DNA from: a candidate division LCP-89 bacterium B3_LCP
GTDB taxonomy: Bacteria; Electryoneota; B3-LCP
DNA length: 64,000 nt
NCBI GenBank assembly: GCA_005223185.1
Contig: NJBN01000005.1
Span: forward strand, 1 to 64,000
Reading direction: 5' to 3'
The stretch's first letter is position 1. Every line of letters begins with the position of its first letter. The notes beneath the pieces are model-generated. The model worked only from the letters and a program-made list of their open reading frames with translations. It was not told the DNA's origin and did no database searches. The translations under genes and the position numbers were made by a program. Below, in pieces: positions 8,150 to 17,143 of the stretch.

Positions 8150-8500
8150 TTATTTAGCCTTCTTTAAATATTTTTTTATTTTATCGGAATAAAAAATAAC
8201 AAATAAGCCGCTTAAAAACAAAAAGAATGAAAAAACTAAAGTAGTTACAACAATATTAATAACCATATCATAAAAAAGCTGCTGCGGGTAAAGAACCACA
8301 ATGTTCTCAAAAGAAGGCTCAAAAACATAAGTTCCTGCTCTGAAAAAAATTCTGTGCATCAGCTCAAAAGTAAAGTCGAAATTCAACATCACTATTAACC
8401 AGAAGATAAAAGCGTCCAGTAAAGTTAAAGCTCCTGAAAATAAAAAAACAACTCCTGTATTTTTTATAATGTTTTTAATATTTTTATTCACTAGGCTCAA
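8150..8500 (-). CDS. Small multi-helix membrane protein, unknown
   Basis: The 116-residue protein has hydrophobic stretches at about 15-40 and 78-105 and lysine-rich ends. The start is taken as a TTG at 8500; a GTG three codons later is an alternative. It lies nine bases upstream of tpiA on the same strand and could share its transcript. No family is recognised. It is the last AT-rich gene before the composition break. Confidence 0.5.
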   Translation of the reverse strand: MSLVNKNIKNIIKNTGVVFLFSGALTLLDAFIFWLIVMLNFDFTFELMHRIFFRAGTYVFEPSFENIVVLYPQQLFYDMVINIVVTTLVFSFFLFLSGLFVIFYSDKIKKYLKKAK

Positions 8501-8713
8501 TAAAATAAATAAGCTAAAAAATAAAATAATGCATTTTTTTCATATTAACCTTAAAAGTGCATATCTGTCGGCTGACTGACAAAATCCCCAAGGCAATACT
8601 TGACGTAACAGACTATGCTCATGATCTCAAAGAATCTTAAACCCAAAAGCCAAAAACCTCTTGACATAACACCTTAATTAAAGTAAATTTTAAACTTTGA
8701 AATATCTTTACTC
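8501..8713. other. Composition and lineage break; likely assembly junction
   Basis: To the left every gene is AT-rich and archaeal-looking; to the right every gene is bacterial with much higher G+C. No gene crosses this gap. Bases 8501-8540 still look like the left part (long A/T runs), and by 8661 a bacterial promoter is present, so the break is probably between about 8540 and 8640. No insertion sequence, tRNA or attachment-like repeat is visible here. Confidence 0.6.
8661..8689 (+). promoter_or_regulatory. Sigma70-type promoter for smpB-tyrS
   Basis: A consensus -35 TTGACA (8661-8666) is followed after exactly 17 bases by TAAATT (8684-8689), 24 bases before the smpB start. It is the only promoter-like sequence in front of this rightward operon. 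Confidence 0.6.
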
Positions 8714-9181
8714 ATGACTGAAAAACGCCAGATTGCAGGAAACCGCAAAGCTCGCAGGGATTATCATATCCTCGATAAGTACGAAGCAGGAATATGCCTT
8801 TTGGGTACAGAGGTGAAAAGCCTACGAATGGGCAGTGCCAATTTGAAGGACAGTTATGCTGCGGTACGGAACGGCGAAGTATTCTTGCACAACGTGCATA
8901 TCGGACCGTACGACAAAGGCAACATCGCCAACCACGAACCGATGCGAGTGCGTAAGTTGCTGCTGCAAAAACGTCAGATCAATAAACTGCAATCAGCGAC
9001 GCAAGATAAGGGACTCACGCTAATCCCCTTGTCATTATACTGGAAAGGTAACATTGCCAAGGTCGAGTTAGCCACAGCTCGAGGGAAACGGCAGTACGAC
9101 AAGCGAGATGCAATAACCAAGCGCGAACAAGCGCGAGAATTAGATCGAGTGATGAAGGATCATCTGAAATACAACAGATAA
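8714..9181 (+). CDS. smpB: SsrA-binding protein SmpB
   Basis: SmpB binds tmRNA and delivers it to stalled ribosomes for trans-translation. The 155-residue protein has the full family pattern: [10 protein letters not shown] and GTEVKSLR near the N-terminus, [15 protein letters not shown], and the basic C-terminal tail beginning [10 protein letters not shown] that mimics an mRNA/anticodon in the A site. Bacteria have this protein and archaea do not, so it marks the bacterial part of the window. Its TAA stop shares one base with the tyrS ATG (TAATG), which implies translational coupling. No ssrA gene is seen in this window. Confidence 0.97.
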   Translation: MTEKRQIAGNRKARRDYHILDKYEAGICLLGTEVKSLRMGSANLKDSYAAVRNGEVFLHNVHIGPYDKGNIANHEPMRVRKLLLQKRQINKLQSATQDKGLTLIPLSLYWKGNIAKVELATARGKRQYDKRDAITKREQARELDRVMKDHLKYNR

Positions 9182-10419
9182 TGAAGAAAACACAAGAGCA
9201 ATTTCCACCGGTCAAGGAACAGATGGATCTCCTTCGCCGGGGCGCAGGAGAGATAATTTCGGAAGAGGATCTGGAGCAGAAATTAAATCGTTCCCGAAAA
9301 GAGGGGAGACCTCTAATCATCAAGCAGGGCTTCGACCCGTCGGCGCCAGATCTCCATATCGGACATGCAGTAACTATCCGTAAACTCAGACAGTTCCAGC
9401 AGTTAGGGCATAAGGTTATATTTCTAATCGGTGATTTTACCGGCATGGTCGGTGACCCGTCAGGAAAGTCAAAAACCAGACCACGTCTTACTAAAGAAGA
9501 TGTAACGGAAAACGCTGAGACCTATAAAAAGCAGGTATTTAAAATTCTCGATCAGGCGGATACTGAGATTCGATTTAATTCAGAATGGCACGGCAACAGA
9601 AATATCTATGAATTCTTAGATCTCTGCAGCAAATATACCGTCGCCAGAATGCTGGAACGCGATGACTTCCTCAACAGGTATCAGGCTGGCGCGCCGATTT
9701 CGTTACTGGAGTTTCTTTATCCGCTGCTGCAGGCTTATGATTCTGTCGCTCTGAAAGCCGACGTTGAGATGGGTGGATCTGATCAGAAATTTAACCTGCT
9801 TTTAGGGCGTAAAATACAGAGTGAATTCGGTTTGGAACCGCAAGTGGTCTTCCTGATGCCTATTTTGGTCGGTACCGACGGCAAAGAGAAGATGTCCAAA
9901 TCCTTGAACAATTATGTGGGAATCTACGACGACCATGCGGAAATGTACGGCAGGTTGATGTCAATACCGGATGAATGTATTATAGATTACTTCACATTGG
10001 CAACTGACATACCCACTTCTGAGATTGAGCGCATGCGGAGTGAGATGAAGAGTGGACAAACTAACCCGATGGAATTCAAGCAGCAGTTAGGCAGGGAAAT
10101 AGTTACGTTATACCACGATGGTGATGCAGCACAAAAGGCTGAAGAGGATTTCATCACCAGATTCAGGCGCCATGAAATTCCTGATGACATTCCTGAAGTT
10201 AGCCTCAAATGGGAGGAATCTGTAATTCCCATAGTTGATCTTCTGGTAGCTACAGGCAGTGTAACCAGCCGTAGTGAAGGGCGACGTTTGGTTGAAGGAA
10301 AAGCAGTATCGATTGACGGCGTGAAAATTGATGATTTCAGGTATGAAGTGCCTCTTAAAAGTCAACAGATATTAAAAGCGGGAAAGCGTAAGATATTCCG
10401 TGTAGTTCATGAATCATAA
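9181..10419 (+). CDS. tyrS: Tyrosyl-tRNA synthetase
   Basis: This class I synthetase charges tRNA-Tyr. The HIGH motif is in [10 protein letters not shown], the KMSKS loop is [10 protein letters not shown], and the tyrosine-pocket block (GSDQKFN) is present. The C-terminal ~60 residues form an S4 RNA-binding domain ([14 protein letters not shown]...VSIDG). The 412-residue length and the motif spacing fit the TyrZ-like bacterial subgroup better than the E. coli-type TyrS, though I cannot verify this by alignment. It overlaps smpB at the start and the prenyl synthase at the end. Confidence 0.95.
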   Translation: MKKTQEQFPPVKEQMDLLRRGAGEIISEEDLEQKLNRSRKEGRPLIIKQGFDPSAPDLHIGHAVTIRKLRQFQQLGHKVIFLIGDFTGMVGDPSGKSKTRPRLTKEDVTENAETYKKQVFKILDQADTEIRFNSEWHGNRNIYEFLDLCSKYTVARMLERDDFLNRYQAGAPISLLEFLYPLLQAYDSVALKADVEMGGSDQKFNLLLGRKIQSEFGLEPQVVFLMPILVGTDGKEKMSKSLNNYVGIYDDHAEMYGRLMSIPDECIIDYFTLATDIPTSEIERMRSEMKSGQTNPMEFKQQLGREIVTLYHDGDAAQKAEEDFITRFRRHEIPDDIPEVSLKWEESVIPIVDLLVATGSVTSRSEGRRLVEGKAVSIDGVKIDDFRYEVPLKSQQILKAGKRKIFRVVHES

Positions 10420-11398
10420 AATGGATAGCAGACTCGAACATTTCAGGGGAATCACAGCAGAGGACCTGGCTCAGGTTGAAAAAACCATGCACTGTGTTCT
10501 CGCCAGCGACATTCGCATGGTTGACAAAGTTGTGCGGTATATCGTTAAGCATAAGGGGAAATCCCTCCGCCCCATACTCACACTTATGTGTGCCCGCCTA
10601 TTCGGGAAACCCGGTGAAGAAGCAGTTAAAGTAGCGGTTATAGTGGAGCTGTTGCACACTGCCACTTTAGTACACGATGACGTTGTCGATGATTCAAAAA
10701 TACGGCGAGGTTTCCCCTCAATCAACGCTATCTGGAAGAACAAGGTGTCGGTTCTTGTCGGTGATTATCTGCTGGCAAAAGCGTTAACCGAGATGCTGGA
10801 AATACGCGATTTTGAAGTCCTGGATATCCTATCTCGAAGTGCCAGACGGATGAGTCGGGGGGAATTGCTGCAGATCGCAAAGGCTCGCAAACTGGATATC
10901 ACCGAAAGCATTTATTTTGACATGATAGGCGATAAAACAGCCGCCCTGTTTTCTGCATGCTGTGAATTAGCGGCAATCACGTCAAAACGGGATGGCGTGG
11001 AGAGAGACAACTTGCGCAATTTCGGTGAAAAGATAGGGCTGGCGTTTCAGATTCGCGATGACGTCTTAGATTACGAAGGGCGGCGTTCGATTATCGGGAA
11101 ACCGACATTGGAGGACATTAAGGATAGAAAGATCACTCTGCCATTGATTCAAGCTATAAGAGTCAGCCAAAAGACAGAAGGACGCAGAATTATAAAGATG
11201 ATTAATCGCGGTATTAAATCAAACGACCGCAAGGAAGTTATGGATTTTATCGATACTCACCAGGGATTGAATTATGCCAAAGATGTGGCTATGCAGTTGA
11301 AAGAAGACGCTTTATCGTACCTTTCCGTTTTTCCGGCGACTGTAGAGCGGCAGACACTGATGGACTTTGCAGATTTTTCGGTTGAACGCATGAAATGA
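10409..11398 (+). CDS. Polyprenyl diphosphate synthase (trans-isoprenyl)
   Basis: The protein adds isopentenyl units to an allylic diphosphate to make a long-chain polyprenyl diphosphate, usually the side chain of a respiratory quinone. The first Asp-rich motif is HDDVVDD, following LLHTATLV; the second is QIRDDVLDY; the basic block GKSLRP is at the N-terminus. The small residues before the first motif (TATLV) fit a long-chain rather than C15/C20 product. At 329 residues it is full length. An ATG at 10421, just after the tyrS stop, is an alternative start. It is convergent with the PhoU-like gene. Confidence 0.93.
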   Translation: MNHKMDSRLEHFRGITAEDLAQVEKTMHCVLASDIRMVDKVVRYIVKHKGKSLRPILTLMCARLFGKPGEEAVKVAVIVELLHTATLVHDDVVDDSKIRRGFPSINAIWKNKVSVLVGDYLLAKALTEMLEIRDFEVLDILSRSARRMSRGELLQIAKARKLDITESIYFDMIGDKTAALFSACCELAAITSKRDGVERDNLRNFGEKIGLAFQIRDDVLDYEGRRSIIGKPTLEDIKDRKITLPLIQAIRVSQKTEGRRIIKMINRGIKSNDRKEVMDFIDTHQGLNYAKDVAMQLKEDALSYLSVFPATVERQTLMDFADFSVERMK

Positions 11399-11403
11399 TT
11401 AAA

Positions 11404-12087
11404 TCAATCAATTTCACCATTATTTTTCTCTCTGAACCCGATGCGGTCGAAGGGATTTACCATACCTGATGCAATATTAGTGATATGTGAACTAATGCGC
11501 TTTAAGTAGCGTGAATATAGTGCGATGGTGACTGCATCGGTGGTGACATATTCCGGATGTTCATCCCTTATCAGGGTAATAAGTATTCCGTCGCAGGTCT
11601 GGGTGATCACACGGTGGAGCTGCATCACGGTTCTGGCGATATCGTCATCGCTCTTCTCGAACGCTTCTACCAACCTCTCAAAACGCTCCGATATGTTATT
11701 TTCCACCTGAACGATTGTGCTTTCCAGAGGACCAGCATGAAGCTTCTTAGGGTGTTCTTGTGCCAGCTCGATTATGTTCTTGGTATAGTCCCCGATTCTC
11801 TCGATGTCTATAACCACACTAACCAGTACCAAACTGAAGACCGGATCCTTAGAAGCTGTTACTGCTAAGTAAGCCAACACCTTGCCACGAACTGTCCGCT
11901 GATACTGGTTTATCTCCTCGTCCATGGCGAAGACGTCCATTTTCATTTCGCCATTATCGCTTTTTCGCAAGGAAATAAGCGCAGCATCGAACATCTGCTT
12001 ACAGGTTTTCAACATCTTATGTGAATCATGGAACGCCTGTTGCAGCAGATCCTCTTTACGGAACATCTCTATCAATGCTTTAAACAT
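11404..12087 (-). CDS. PhoU-like phosphate regulator
   Basis: The 227-residue all-helical protein contains two PhoU-type three-helix repeats. The metal-binding E/DxxxD signature appears as IERIGDYTKN in the first half and as the divergent LKRISSHITNIA in the second. PhoU proteins restrain phosphate uptake and signalling. It lies six bases downstream of a Na/Pi cotransporter gene, so the pair probably forms a sodium-driven phosphate (or phosphate-like solute) module in which this protein gates the transporter. Confidence 0.85.
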   Translation of the reverse strand: MFKALIEMFRKEDLLQQAFHDSHKMLKTCKQMFDAALISLRKSDNGEMKMDVFAMDEEINQYQRTVRGKVLAYLAVTASKDPVFSLVLVSVVIDIERIGDYTKNIIELAQEHPKKLHAGPLESTIVQVENNISERFERLVEAFEKSDDDIARTVMQLHRVITQTCDGILITLIRDEHPEYVTTDAVTIALYSRYLKRISSHITNIASGMVNPFDRIGFREKNNGEID

Positions 12088-12093
12088 TGTAGA

Positions 12094-13194
12094 TCACCTC
12101 ATTATTTGAATTAGCAGCAGCGGGATGATTAGAAATACCAATAATATGAATAAAATTGGGTAAGCCCTGTTCTTCACCGCAAGCGCTGCGAATTTTTTTG
12201 CTACCGTTATAGGTATTATTTTTAATGGCAGGAAGATAATTATTCCGAAGATATTAAACAACAGATGCGCAAAGGCAACCGCCACTGCTGCTGGATTTTG
12301 AGTTACCAGCGATGCCATCAACGCCGTAATAGTCGTACCGATATTGGCGCCTAAAGTAAAAGGAAAAACCTGCTCAAGAGTGACAAGCCCGGCACCGGCA
12401 AGCGGCACTATAAGAGACGTGGTTACGGAACTGCTTTGAACGACTGCCGTAAAGAGCATTCCGAAGAAAATTCCCACCAGCGGCGAACGGAAGATGACCT
12501 TGTTGAAGAACACCGTGATGCGAGTCATCACTAATGATTTCATCACCTTAACGATGTACCGAAGTGAAAGAAAAAGGATAACAAGTGAAAGAGCAATTAC
12601 AAACCAGGCATTTCCCGCCAGAACACCTTCAAGCAGTTCTACAGCAGGCTTAACGATCAATTTAAGCGGGCTGACAAACTGCAATCCTCCGCTCTTTTCA
12701 AATATCTGCGCCATGAAATTTGCGGATTTACCCAGAATGTCAAACTTAAATTGCAATGGAAGAATCAAAATGACTGTGAATACATTAAAAATATCATGAA
12801 CAACAGCCGCCCCAAAAGCCCTTTCGAGTTCGGGTTTTACGCGTAAATGCCCCATGGAGACAAGTATATTTGTAACGCTGGTCCCAATATTCGCTCCCAT
12901 AATGATAGGGATAGCCTGATCCAGAGACATCATACCGCTTCCCACCAGTCCTACGACTATTGAAGTCGTCGTCGATGAACTCTGCACAATGCTGGTAACT
13001 AAAATTCCAATAAAGAGACCTACAAAGGCGCTCGACGTTGAGGCGATGACTCGCTGAGTGAAATCCAGACCTAACGCCTTCAGCCCTGCACCCATGAGAG
13101 AGATACTGACGAGGAATAGATAGACCAGTCCTAAAAGCAGGAAAATCCTGGCTATTGTTGCGTATCGGTCTTTAGTGGAATCGGTAGTATCCAA
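12094..13194 (-). CDS. Na+/Pi cotransporter family protein
   Basis: The 366-residue membrane protein has the inverted duplication of the NptA/SLC34 family. Each half contains a QSSS motif followed by a GANIGT block: SIVQSSSTTTS...MGANIGTSVTN and AVVQSSSVTTS...LGANIGTTITA. These loops form the sodium and phosphate site. The start is a TTG at 13194; no ATG lies upstream in frame. Unlike some bacterial homologues there is no fused PhoU tail; that function is supplied by the adjacent separate gene. Confidence 0.9.
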   Translation of the reverse strand: MDTTDSTKDRYATIARIFLLLGLVYLFLVSISLMGAGLKALGLDFTQRVIASTSSAFVGLFIGILVTSIVQSSSTTTSIVVGLVGSGMMSLDQAIPIIMGANIGTSVTNILVSMGHLRVKPELERAFGAAVVHDIFNVFTVILILPLQFKFDILGKSANFMAQIFEKSGGLQFVSPLKLIVKPAVELLEGVLAGNAWFVIALSLVILFLSLRYIVKVMKSLVMTRITVFFNKVIFRSPLVGIFFGMLFTAVVQSSSVTTSLIVPLAGAGLVTLEQVFPFTLGANIGTTITALMASLVTQNPAAVAVAFAHLLFNIFGIIIFLPLKIIPITVAKKFAALAVKNRAYPILFILLVFLIIPLLLIQIMR

Positions 13195-13477
13195 CTGTCC
13201 AGGGCGTTTGCCGTTTAATGGAAGGTGTGTTTGTGTGCAAGTAAACAGAATCTAATTGGAGAACCGTCAAATAGGCATGAACTGGCTTTGATTCTATCGA
13301 TGTTTTGCTTCAGTTGCAAAACCGCCCAAAGAATACAAAAGATTCTCGAATAAATCAAGTAAAATCTGGAGTGAGTTATTATGGTGAGGCAACGCGGTCG
13401 GGTGGTCTGGCTCTTCAGAGTCAGGTTTCTACTATCGTTTATGATTTCCTAAATGAAACCCTATAACCACGAACGGA

Positions 13478-16255
13478 TTAGCGCTTATATTCCCTGGCAT
13501 GTTCCTCGCACAGCCACAGGAAGTGACCCTCAGGGGTTTCCGTTTTCCTCAAACCACCCCAGAGTTGACGATCATCCTCTTTATCCAACAACTGCCGCAA
13601 TTCTCGCAAATCAGCCCCTTCAAAACGTGCGGGATGATCAGAGACGTCATACCCTCTAATATCTCCATTCTCAAAGAATTTCTTACTTTCCGGGAGTTTA
13701 TTAGCCAATTCTTTCATCAATTCTATGTCGTGGTGAAACAGCTTCTCGTATTCAGGCCAGGCAACCGCCATCCAGGGACCTGCTATGGGAGCGGCAAATT
13801 TCAGGACTGAAACCAGCTTGCCAATGTATGGTGCCATCTTGCTTAGCCAACCAGCAGGCTCTTTAATAATATAACGCCCTCCCTCCTTCGTGGGGTGCCA
13901 GCAGCCGGGCGCCTGACAGTATAGCTGCAGCTCCACCTTTTGCTGAAAAGATTTTTTCAGCCATCCATCAGATTCAACCGGCCGTAGAACAAAGACGTTA
14001 GGGCAATGAGTTTCGCCGTACCGCTGGATATCGTAATAATCTTTGATGAATTCACGCTGAGCCCATGATAAAATCTGCAGTAACTCGTAGGTCTTTTCTT
14101 GATTTTGTGAGATCTCCTCCAGTTCCTTCAATATCCTCATTAATAAATTCGAATCATCTGTTGGAACTCGCAATTGAGTACCTAAGATTAGATCGTGCAC
14201 AGGTATTTCTTTAAAGGTATTATAGCACTGTAAGGTTTTCTCTCCTGCCTTAACTGCTCTTTCCACATGTGTTAGATCAAACTCGTGGACACACTTACCA
14301 CCATTTTCACAGGGACACGGCACTGTCCGTTTTATATCTAATCCAGGAAACCGATTTAGCGTCAGTTCTAAACCATCCCTTAGCAGCGCGAAGAAGTTAT
14401 ACGGCAGAGCACCGCGCACGTTCAACTGAAGGTAACGCTCAAAAGAATGAGACCTGATCGATCCGTAATGCTTCTGTTCCTCGCCTTCAGCAAATAGCGC
14501 TCCATAGCGCCAGTGAGTATTCGTAGTGAAACGGTGCGTCCGGGCGATGAACCAGGTGGGAATGCCGGCAGGAATCGTATTTAAGTAGAATTTCATGGAT
14601 ATCTCCCGGCAAAATTCACCGGCAGCAGCCGCATCCCAGTCCTTCTGGAATATTTTCGGCTCGTCCTTGGAAAGCCTCTCGACAACGATACTGATCTGCC
14701 TGTTCTCCAGCGTTCTGTAGGACAGATCGAATTTTTCCATCAGTTTGAGGAAGTGCTCCTGCATTGTAGGATCTAAATCTGACCAGAGGTCCTCCATATG
14801 CGTACGGTGCAAAATGCCATCACCCTCTTTGACATCCTTGCTGATCAAAACCCTGTTGATATGATCGGTCACCCACTGAGGTTTCAAAATGACCAGACCT
14901 TTCAGTTCCTCATCATCCTTGAAGAAGAGGATGTCTCCTAATTCGTGCAACCACTGAGCCAGCACTTTGGCTTCCTTCTCTTCTATTTCATTATCTTTCA
15001 GGATATCCCAAAATTCTTTCGATGAGATCCACTGCCGGTCATTACCGCGGATTGCCTCGGCAGTGTTCAGCCACTTGGAGGGCCAGTTTTCACCCATCAG
15101 CGGCAGATCAGCCGCCTGTTCGGTGATTGCCTGTTTAAGTTCTTCGATGCCGGTTCCATCGCGGTTGCTGACCGCCCAATGACCTTTGACCTGGGGATAT
15201 TTCCGCTTCAAATCCTCCAGCGCCAGGTCGGCGTGGTGCTGATCGATGTGCGTAGCCACGATCATCACCGGCGATTCGGGCGCTTTTGCCTTGATGGTAT
15301 CCAGCCAGTAATGGAGTTTGCCCTGTTCCCAGCCGTGGCGGGCGTTCCAGACCAATAAAAACAGCGAACGGTTGGTCAGAAAAAACTGGTGAGTTGCATG
15401 CGATATGGACTGCCCGGCAAAATCCCAGCAATTGAGGCGCATGGTGACGCCTTTCTCCTTAGGATGATCCAAATCTAACTTTCTTATTACCACACCAGGG
15501 GTGGTCTCTTCATGATCATCGAACTTCTCACCCTTTAAACAATGCAGGAGCGAAGTCTTACCCACTCCGCCCTCCCCAACCAACAGCAGCTTGGAAAGCC
15601 ATTGCTGTTGTTGGGAAACCAACTTCTCCCGCAGGTAGGTGAGAATGGCAGCAATTCCCTGGGATACGATATCCGGTGGAGGATCGGTAAGTGAAATTTC
15701 ATAGATGCTTAGTACAGTTAGATTAGTTAGTTTGCCGATCTCAGGGGGAAGGCTGGTTAGATAATTACCATCAAGGGCAAGACGAAATAAATTTGTCAGA
15801 TTGCCGATCTCAGGAGGAAGGCTAGTTAGTTGATTATTAGCAAGGTCAAGAGCACCTAAATCTGTCAGATTGCCTAACTCAGAGGGAAGGGTGGTTAGTT
15901 GATTGCGATTGAGGTAAAGAAATTCAAAACTGGTCAGATTGCCGATTTCGGGAGGAAGGCTATTTAGTTGATTATCAGAGAGGGAAAGATTAATTATATT
16001 GGTCAGATTACCAAACTCTGATGGAAGACTGGTTAGTTGATTATAATCAAGGTACAGATTAGTTAAATTGGTCAGATTGCCGATTTCGGGGGGAAGACTG
16101 GTTAGTTGATTATTAGCGAGATAAAGATAAGTTAAATTGGTCAGATTGCCGATTTCGGGGGGGAGTTCGGTTATCTTTTTACTTGAAAGATCGAGCGTTG
16201 TAACCTCATCCCTGGCGGCTTTTTCTATGATTTTGAGTAGTTGTTTTTTGGTCAT
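13478..16255 (-). CDS. Leucine-rich-repeat Roco protein (LRR-Roc-COR)
   Basis: The ATG at 16255 is preceded by GGAG nine bases upstream and gives 925 residues; the longer open frame to 16522 runs through palindromic intergenic DNA and is rejected. Residues ~18-200 hold eight leucine-rich repeats of 23 residues with the LPPEIGNLTNL consensus. A Ras-like Roc GTPase follows: P-loop GEGGVGKTS (227-235), DFAGQ (278-282), THID (335-338). The COR dimerisation domain spans ~385-610. The C-terminal ~300 residues include a CPCENGGKC cysteine cluster, a hydrophobic segment (LKFAAPIAGPWMAVAW) and a terminal LWLCEEHA motif. Roco proteins are GTP-regulated dimers; bacterial roles are mostly unknown. It stands alone between palindrome-rich gaps, which suggests an accessory gene. 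Confidence 0.93.
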   Translation of the reverse strand: MTKKQLLKIIEKAARDEVTTLDLSSKKITELPPEIGNLTNLTYLYLANNQLTSLPPEIGNLTNLTNLYLDYNQLTSLPSEFGNLTNIINLSLSDNQLNSLPPEIGNLTSFEFLYLNRNQLTTLPSELGNLTDLGALDLANNQLTSLPPEIGNLTNLFRLALDGNYLTSLPPEIGKLTNLTVLSIYEISLTDPPPDIVSQGIAAILTYLREKLVSQQQQWLSKLLLVGEGGVGKTSLLHCLKGEKFDDHEETTPGVVIRKLDLDHPKEKGVTMRLNCWDFAGQSISHATHQFFLTNRSLFLLVWNARHGWEQGKLHYWLDTIKAKAPESPVMIVATHIDQHHADLALEDLKRKYPQVKGHWAVSNRDGTGIEELKQAITEQAADLPLMGENWPSKWLNTAEAIRGNDRQWISSKEFWDILKDNEIEEKEAKVLAQWLHELGDILFFKDDEELKGLVILKPQWVTDHINRVLISKDVKEGDGILHRTHMEDLWSDLDPTMQEHFLKLMEKFDLSYRTLENRQISIVVERLSKDEPKIFQKDWDAAAAGEFCREISMKFYLNTIPAGIPTWFIARTHRFTTNTHWRYGALFAEGEEQKHYGSIRSHSFERYLQLNVRGALPYNFFALLRDGLELTLNRFPGLDIKRTVPCPCENGGKCVHEFDLTHVERAVKAGEKTLQCYNTFKEIPVHDLILGTQLRVPTDDSNLLMRILKELEEISQNQEKTYELLQILSWAQREFIKDYYDIQRYGETHCPNVFVLRPVESDGWLKKSFQQKVELQLYCQAPGCWHPTKEGGRYIIKEPAGWLSKMAPYIGKLVSVLKFAAPIAGPWMAVAWPEYEKLFHHDIELMKELANKLPESKKFFENGDIRGYDVSDHPARFEGADLRELRQLLDKEDDRQLWGGLRKTETPEGHFLWLCEEHAREYKR
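15656..16204 (-). repeat. 69-base tandem repeats encoding the LRR block
   Basis: Eight 69-base units encode the 23-residue leucine-rich repeats. Neighbouring units share long identical stretches at DNA level (around the codons for LPPEIGNLTN), so unit number could change by slippage or recombination. The outermost unit before the GTPase has diverged (DPPPDIVSQ) and acts as a cap. Confidence 0.8.
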
Positions 16256-16281
16256 GGCGTGTTTCTCCGGGGGGAGGTTGT

Positions 16282-16365
16282 CTGAACCCACTGATACACG
16301 CGGATGTCGCGGATTGCACGGATCTATCCGCGTTATCAGTGTCATCCGTGCCCATCCGTGGTTCC
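16282..16365. repeat. Palindromic dispersed element, CTGAAC family copy 1
   Basis: Terminal arms CTGAACCCACTGAT (16282-16295) and ATCCGTGGTTC (ending 16364) pair imperfectly, and an inner stem pairs CTGATACACGCGGAT (16291-16305) with ATCCGCGTTATCAG (16326-16339). Related sequences occur at 21366, 22239 and 22408. Confidence 0.55.
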
Positions 16366-16455
16366 GACTATTCTTGCTCGTTGCGATGGGTGGCATGCTT
16401 CTGGATCGCCGCAGGCGAGACGAAGCATGTTCTAGATTGTAATCTCCTTGCAGGG

Positions 16456-16509
16456 GTGGCCGGGACAGCTTCCCCAAAGGGGCTGACGAAGTCAGGATGT
16501 CCCGGCTAC
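16456..16509. repeat. Cloverleaf-like nested palindrome
   Basis: An outer stem pairs GTGGCCGGGACA (16456-16467) with TGTCCCGGCTAC (16498-16509), 11 of 12 matching. Inside are two side-by-side hairpins: CCCC-aaa-GGGG (16472-16482) and CTGAC-gaa-GTCAG (16483-16495). Folded as single strand it makes a three-way junction. No coding sequence is seen. Confidence 0.7.
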
Positions 16510-16527
16510 AACCTAATATCACCTGTG

Positions 16528-16643
16528 CCGCAGAGTCCCCGTACTCTGCGGGTGCTCCACAGCTCTGCTGTGGATTTCGTTATAATCTCCACCCGAATAA
16601 ATTTCGGGTGCTCACATTTTAGATCCAAGTCACTGAAGTGACT
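16528..16643. repeat. Run of four different perfect hairpins
   Basis: CCGCAGAGT (16528-16536) pairs with ACTCTGCGG (16543-16551); TCCACAGC (16556-16563) with GCTGTGGA (16567-16574); CACCCGAA (16590-16597) with TTCGGGTG (16603-16610); AGTCACT (16628-16634) with AGTGACT (16637-16643). None is followed by a T-run, so they are not ordinary terminators. Confidence 0.7.
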
Positions 16644-16659
16644 GAGGTTTTTCCTGTTA

Positions 16660-16692
16660 CGTCAGGTCCTGAAGCATTGCGGAGACCTGACG
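16660..16692. repeat. GTCAGGTC hairpin, copy 1
   Basis: CGTCAGGTC (16660-16668) pairs with GACCTGACG (16684-16692). The same element, reversed and with a different loop, occurs at 21611-21642, which shows this is a dispersed family rather than a local accident. Confidence 0.7.
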
Positions 16693-16786
16693 CTTCCTGG
16701 TCAAGGGAAATTTAAGGCATGGTTTTAGAATTTGCAAGTGGGGAATGGGTTTTTTGGTTTTAGGAGGTGTGGGTTGTATTACTGAT

Positions 16787-16824
16787 CCCCCCTTGTCAAG
16801 GGGGGTGTCCCGCCTAGGCGGGAC
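16787..16824. repeat. Two abutting palindromes
   Basis: CCCCCCTTG (16787-16795) pairs with CAAGGGGGG (16797-16805). Directly next to it GTCCCGCCT/AGGCGGGAC (16807-16824) is a perfect 18-base palindrome. They close the palindrome-rich block behind the Roco gene. The remaining 16825-17143 holds no gene I can support; a weak inverted pair GGACAAA/TTTGTCC is at 17040-17067. Confidence 0.65.
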
Positions 16825-17143
16825 GGGTGGATTAAAATTCTCCCAAATTTCCCTTGCTTTTCCCCACTATCTGTTGTATATTATATATAAGACGTCTAAT
16901 ATCCTAAACATTCTTCCCCAAAAAACACATCCCGACAATGCACCTCGTCCATATTCTACCATCTTCCAACTTCGTCAATAATGTCGCCACCCAAAAATCA
17001 CCCACCCAATTCCAGCACGAATTGCATGACAATTCTGTCGGACAAAACTGACCGCCACAATTTGTCCGCCAAATCTGTCACTTTCCATACCGCCTCAGAC
17101 CCCACTCGGTAATTGCCTCCTTTTTCTCAAGAAGGGAGTTTCT

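Noticed and set aside
8501-8713. Insertion sequence, tRNA or integrase site at the archaeal/bacterial break
   Set aside because: I looked for inverted ends, tRNA-like arms and duplicated targets and saw none.
15656-16204. Regular repeats considered as a CRISPR array
   Set aside because: They are 69-base coding repeats for leucine-rich repeats with no spacers.
16256-16522. N-terminal extension of the Roco reading frame
   Set aside because: It runs through palindromic intergenic DNA, and the internal ATG at 16255 has a good ribosome-binding site.
16745-16981. 78-codon plus-strand frame
   Set aside because: It crosses two GC palindromes and has low-complexity, unprotein-like sequence.
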